NCBI GenBank assembly: GCA_937901895.1
Contig: CALGTD010000046.1
Coordinates: 1 to 25,481 of the forward strand
From: an uncultured Spartobacteria bacterium
GTDB lineage: Bacteria; Verrucomicrobiota; Verrucomicrobiia; Chthoniobacterales; JAATET01
DNA: 25,481 bases
Direction of reading: 5' to 3'
The notes beneath the pieces were generated by a model, which did no database searches, was not told where the DNA came from, and worked only from the letters and a program-made list of their open reading frames with translations. The position numbers and the translations under genes are program-made. Below, piece by piece: positions 22,344 to 25,481 of this stretch (positions within the stretch are counted from its first letter, which is position 1; the number at the start of each line of letters is the position of its first letter).

Positions 22344-24092
22344 ATGAAACTCCCTGCACTGGTTGCAGCGGCGATGCTTGTCGCCGCGATCCCCCCGCAT
22401 GTCCACGCCGCCGGAAACAACTGGATGGCCACGCAACTCAACAGCGTGCGCCTCTCCCAGATGTCCATCCCTGGCACGCACGACTCCGGCGCGCTCTACG
22501 AGCCCATCGGCGGCACGGCAAAATGCCAGAACCTTACAATCGCCCAGCAGCTGAATGCCGGCGTCCGGTTTCTAGACATTCGCTGCCGCCACATCGACAA
22601 CGCGTTCACCATCCACCACGGCAGCATCTATCAGAACGCCAATTTCGACGACGTGCTGAACGCGGTGATCGGGTTCCTCAACGCGAACCCGACGGAGACG
22701 GTCATCATGAGCGTGAAGGAGGAGCACACGCCGTCGAACAACACGCGTTCATTCGAGCAGACGTTCGACTGGTATGTGTCGAAGAACCCGGGCAAGTGGC
22801 ATCTCGGGTCCGCGATCCCAAAGCTCAGCGACGTGCGCGGCAAGATCGTCCTCTTCCGCCGGTTTGGCGCGGGTTCCACCCCGAAGGGAATCGACGCGTC
22901 GAACTGGCCGGACAACACGACGTTCTCCAACGGGCAGCTCCGCATTCAGGATCAATACAACGTTTCGAACAACAACAACAAATGGGACGCGATCACCTCG
23001 ATGTTCGAGGAGGCACGCACCGGTCCGGAGGATGTTCTCTACGTAAATTTCACCAGCGGTGTGCGCTCGGGGATCTTTGGAATTCCGGACATTCCGGCCG
23101 TTTCGAATGACATCAACAACCGCCTCTCGAACTGGCTCCCATCGAACACGAACCGCCGCTACGGCATCGTCGTGATGGATTTCGCCGATGCGACGAAGTG
23201 CAACCTCATCCTCAACGGATCCGCCCTGCACTTCGACGGCACGTTCATGATCGTGAACCAGCACACGGGCAAGACCCTCGACCTCATCGGAGGAAACACC
23301 GCCGAGGGCGCCTACATCAACCAGTGGCAATACGACTACAACGGCCCGAATCAGCGCTGGATGCTCGTTCCCACCGAAGGCTCCAACCGCTTCCTGCTCC
23401 ACTCGTGGGTCAGCAGGAAGGCCGCGTCCATCGCCGGCGGCTCCACCGCCGACGGCGCGCGCCTCGTTTCCTCGACCTACACCGGCAACGACACCGCGCA
23501 GCAGTGGGAATTCGTCGATGTCAGCGACGGCTGGTTCTACATCCGCAACGTGAAAAGCGGCAAGGTGCTCGAAGTCGCGGGCGGGTCGACGTCCAACGAC
23601 GCTCCAATCCAGCAGGCAACCGCAAACGGAAGCGCCATTCAGAAATTCCGCCTCCAGCCGTGGGGCGACTATTTCATCCAGGCCGACTCCGGCAAATATA
23701 TCTGCGTCGAGGGTATGAGCAGCAGCAACGGCGCGTTCATCATTCAATACACGAAGGAGAACAACCCGTGGTTTAAATGGCGCTTCGAGAGCGTCGGCCA
23801 GGGACACCTGAAAGTCTCGAGCCTTCACGCACTCTCCCGCGTCCTCTGCGTCGTTGGAGCCGGAACCGCAAACGGAGACGACTGCCATCTCTGGGACTAC
23901 AACCCGTCCAACATCGGTGACCAGAAGGTGCGGTTGATTCCGAAGCCAAACGGCCGCTTCAAGTTCTACTTCCTCCACACCGGGAAGACGTGGGACATCC
24001 CGGGCGGAGCAACCGGTAACAACGTCCGCCTCGAGCAATACACGGATAACGCCAACGCGTGGCAGGAGTTTCGCCTCCAGCGCGTCCGGTAG
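22344..24092 (+). CDS. Secreted PI-PLC-like phosphodiesterase with C-terminal ricin-type lectin region
   Basis: The product has 582 residues. A signal peptide (MKLPALVAAAMLVAAIPPHVHAA) is followed by a PI-PLC X domain (about 25-310). The bacterial catalytic residues are in place: His46-Asp47 in SIPGTHDSG, Asp78 and Arg80 in FLDIRCRH, His92 in IHHGSIYQ, plus VVMDFA late in the domain. PI-PLCs cleave phosphatidylinositol or GPI anchors, giving a cyclic inositol phosphate. From about 315 to the end, repeated units with GKxLDLxGGNTAEGAxINQWxYDYNGPNQRW and later QQWEF, KFRLQPWG and WQEFRL motifs form two ricin-type beta-trefoil lectin domains, probably for glycan binding. The ATG at 22344 gives the signal peptide. 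A paralogue follows. Confidence 0.88.
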   Translation: MKLPALVAAAMLVAAIPPHVHAAGNNWMATQLNSVRLSQMSIPGTHDSGALYEPIGGTAKCQNLTIAQQLNAGVRFLDIRCRHIDNAFTIHHGSIYQNANFDDVLNAVIGFLNANPTETVIMSVKEEHTPSNNTRSFEQTFDWYVSKNPGKWHLGSAIPKLSDVRGKIVLFRRFGAGSTPKGIDASNWPDNTTFSNGQLRIQDQYNVSNNNNKWDAITSMFEEARTGPEDVLYVNFTSGVRSGIFGIPDIPAVSNDINNRLSNWLPSNTNRRYGIVVMDFADATKCNLILNGSALHFDGTFMIVNQHTGKTLDLIGGNTAEGAYINQWQYDYNGPNQRWMLVPTEGSNRFLLHSWVSRKAASIAGGSTADGARLVSSTYTGNDTAQQWEFVDVSDGWFYIRNVKSGKVLEVAGGSTSNDAPIQQATANGSAIQKFRLQPWGDYFIQADSGKYICVEGMSSSNGAFIIQYTKENNPWFKWRFESVGQGHLKVSSLHALSRVLCVVGAGTANGDDCHLWDYNPSNIGDQKVRLIPKPNGRFKFYFLHTGKTWDIPGGATGNNVRLEQYTDNANAWQEFRLQRVR

Positions 24093-24110
24093 ACCGCTTC
24101 CTACGCACGG

Positions 24111-24133
24111 GCGGCCGGCACTACGCCGGCCGC
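24111..24133 (+). terminator. GC-rich hairpin after the PI-PLC-lectin gene
   Basis: GCGGCCGGC (24111-24119) pairs perfectly with GCCGGCCGC (24125-24133) around a 5-base loop, 18 bases after the stop codon. Only TCATTCAT follows, so termination without a T-run is uncertain, but position and stem strength fit. Confidence 0.55.
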
Positions 24134-24239
24134 TCATTCATCGGTCGGAGACAGCCGGGCGTAGATTGATCAAACAGGGTTCCGTGCGATTTCACCGAAT
24201 CCGCACGCGAAACCCGCACGGTTGTGGCACCATCCAGCC

Positions 24240-25118
24240 ATGCGGCGCCTCGCAGTTTTCCTGCTCCTCGCACTCTCCATCGCGGTGCTCCGCGCCGGCG
24301 GTCCGGATTGGATGGCCGCGTTTCCGGACGACGCGCGGCTTTCCGAACTCCCGATCCCCGGCACGCACAACTCCGGCGCCCTCCGGGAGCCGATCCGCTC
24401 GACCGCCACCTGTCAGCATCTCACGATTCCCCTCCAACTCGAGGCGGGTGTCCGCTTCCTCGACATTCGCTGCCGGCACAAGGACGACGATCTCGCCATT
24501 CATCACGGCATCGTCTTTCAGCACCAGATGTTCGCCGACGTGATCGCCGACGTGCTGGCCTTTCTCGACAAACATCCTTCGGAGACCGTCATTCTCAGCA
24601 TCCAGCAAACCGCCGGTGCCGAGGGAAACACCCGGGACTTTGCCGGGACGGTGAATGCGTTCATCGAAAAAAATGCCGATCGCTGGCTGACCGGGACCGC
24701 CATCCCGACTCTCGGCGAGGCCCGGGGGAAGATTGTCCTGCTTCGCCGCTACGAGGGCGACACGCAAGGCATCGATGCAACCGGATGGGAATGGAATTCA
24801 CCCGCACACCTTCGCGTCCAGGACCGCTTCCGCGTGCGAGAGGTCGACACCAAGTGGCGGGACATCGTCACAATGTTCGACGAAACGCAGAAGCTCCCTG
24901 CCGGCACGCTCTGCCTGAACTTCACGAGCGGCGTGCGCAACGGCGCGCTCGGCATTCCAGACATCCGGTCGGTCTCCGACGCGATCAACCCGCGGCTCGC
25001 CCGATGGTTGTCGGAAAATCCCACCCGCCGCCGCGGGGTCGTCGTGATGGACTTCGCCACGCCGAACCTTTGCGACTTGATCGTGAATTCCGCCGCCACA
25101 AAAACCGGCGGCCAGTAA
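24240..25118 (+). CDS. Secreted PI-PLC-like phosphodiesterase, catalytic domain only
   Basis: This 292-residue paralogue of the gene upstream has a short signal peptide (MRRLAVFLLLALSIAVLRAG) and a single PI-PLC X domain with no lectin region. It shares the identical block AGVRFLDIRCRH, plus LNFTSGVR, GIPDI and VVMDFA. His43, Asp75, Arg77 and His89 (AIHHG) are conserved. The residue after the first catalytic His is Asn44 (PIPGTHNSG), where the upstream protein and the Bacillus-type enzymes have Asp. A Ca-dependent mechanism, a different substrate or reduced activity are possible readings. The ATG at 24240 is chosen because it opens the signal peptide. The duplication is tandem with 147 bases between. 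Confidence 0.87.
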   Translation: MRRLAVFLLLALSIAVLRAGGPDWMAAFPDDARLSELPIPGTHNSGALREPIRSTATCQHLTIPLQLEAGVRFLDIRCRHKDDDLAIHHGIVFQHQMFADVIADVLAFLDKHPSETVILSIQQTAGAEGNTRDFAGTVNAFIEKNADRWLTGTAIPTLGEARGKIVLLRRYEGDTQGIDATGWEWNSPAHLRVQDRFRVREVDTKWRDIVTMFDETQKLPAGTLCLNFTSGVRNGALGIPDIRSVSDAINPRLARWLSENPTRRRGVVVMDFATPNLCDLIVNSAATKTGGQ

Positions 25119-25169
25119 CCTGAACACCAGGTCTTCAAGGCGACGACACAGCCGGAGGCAGCACTCCGC

Positions 25170-25397
25170 TTAGTTGCCGAAATTATAGGATCCCCGGTCG
25201 GCGATGACCGACACCATATCCGTATCGGCGAACTCGAGCGCCTGCCACTCACCGTCGACAAAGAGTTCCACGCCGCCGTTCCGAACCACGAACCCGCCGT
25301 TGAACACTTCAGTATAACCCACGAACACCCGCCCGGTTCCTTCGAAGTGCAAGTCGAGGCGGGATCGAATCGCGTCTCCGGTCCTTTGCCACGTCAC
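25170..25397 (-). CDS. Doubtful small ORF, unknown
   Basis: A 75-codon frame starts at GTG 25397. The frame stays open 13 codons further upstream (to an in-frame TAG at 25437-25439), and that part also reads like protein (SDGGGFHLSGVTWQRTGDAIRSRLDLHFEG), with several Gly-Gly and Val-rich strands such as GGFVVRNGGVELFVDGEW. This suggests the 3' fragment of a beta-rich protein whose 5' part is lost or lies beyond a stop. There is no start with a convincing ribosome binding site and no recognised family. It is listed because the composition is protein-like. Confidence 0.25.
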   Translation of the reverse strand: MTWQRTGDAIRSRLDLHFEGTGRVFVGYTEVFNGGFVVRNGGVELFVDGEWQALEFADTDMVSVIADRGSYNFGN

Positions 25398-25481
25398 CCC
25401 GCTTAGGTGAAACCCGCCCCCATCGGAGACTAGAAGCTATCTCAAAATCGATTAAGGAGTATGCAGATTGACGCAAGTTGC

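Noticed and set aside
22965..22985. AAC-rich run that might be a microsatellite
   Set aside because: It is a short Asn stretch within the PI-PLC coding frame and not a repeat array.
22749..24137. 462-codon frame antisense to the PI-PLC-lectin gene
   Set aside because: Shadow of a gene with clear signal peptide, catalytic motifs and lectin repeats.

Overview
The window looks like a chromosomal segment of a GC-rich member of the Verrucomicrobiota. I infer this from the GloVer-type tandem-repeat secreted protein at 7021-8520 (a repeat family named after Gloeobacter and Verrucomicrobia), the high-GC coding sequence (about 60% or more in coding lines I counted), the frequent lack of a clear Shine-Dalgarno sequence, and GTG starts (argF, argD, allC). 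No genus can be fixed from sequence reading alone. There is no CRISPR array, insertion sequence, prophage or rRNA operon.

Layout. (1) 1-3460, plus strand: the 3' end of a ClpC-type AAA+ unfoldase gene, then rpsO and pnp, with a strong intrinsic terminator after pnp. (2) 3464-4632: a small STAS/SpoIIAA-like protein (minus), diverging from a UspA-family stress protein (plus). (3) 12499 down to 4626, minus strand: a long tightly packed run in the order vanZ-like, ligA, argD, GloVer-repeat protein (broken by one in-frame TAA), argF, rplS, rnhB, yraN. It mixes DNA ligation, arginine synthesis, a ribosomal protein, RNase HII and a predicted nuclease-fold protein, with gene overlaps at both ends. 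(4) 12610-14430: a glyoxalase-type VOC protein (minus), diverging from a sanA-like membrane protein and a LolD-like ABC ATPase (plus). (5) 14504-15148: tRNA-Glu(TTC) and tRNA-Cys(GCA), converging on a gene-free, A/T-richer spacer of about 500 bases that contains repeats. (6) 15252-16966: three small envelope or unknown proteins (secreted BamE/SmpA-like, DUF1232-like, lipoprotein). (7) 17014-19211: a translationally coupled ketosynthase / chain-length-factor-like pair with no acyl carrier protein beside it. (8) 19253-22206: a purine (urate) catabolism locus. Uricase on the minus strand diverges from uraD-uraH-allC on the plus strand, which would take urate through 5-hydroxyisourate and OHCU to allantoin and then act on allantoate. 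The allantoinase that should link these steps is not in the window. (9) 22344-25118: two tandem secreted PI-PLC-like phosphodiesterases. The first carries a C-terminal ricin-type lectin region and the second is catalytic domain only, with an Asp-to-Asn change next to the catalytic His. (10) 25119-25481: a weak small ORF and otherwise nothing recognisable.

I found no clearly undescribed system. The best leads are the stand-alone KS/CLF-like pair next to uricase, the PI-PLC duplication with divergent active site and architecture, and the interrupted GloVer gene wedged between argD and argF.
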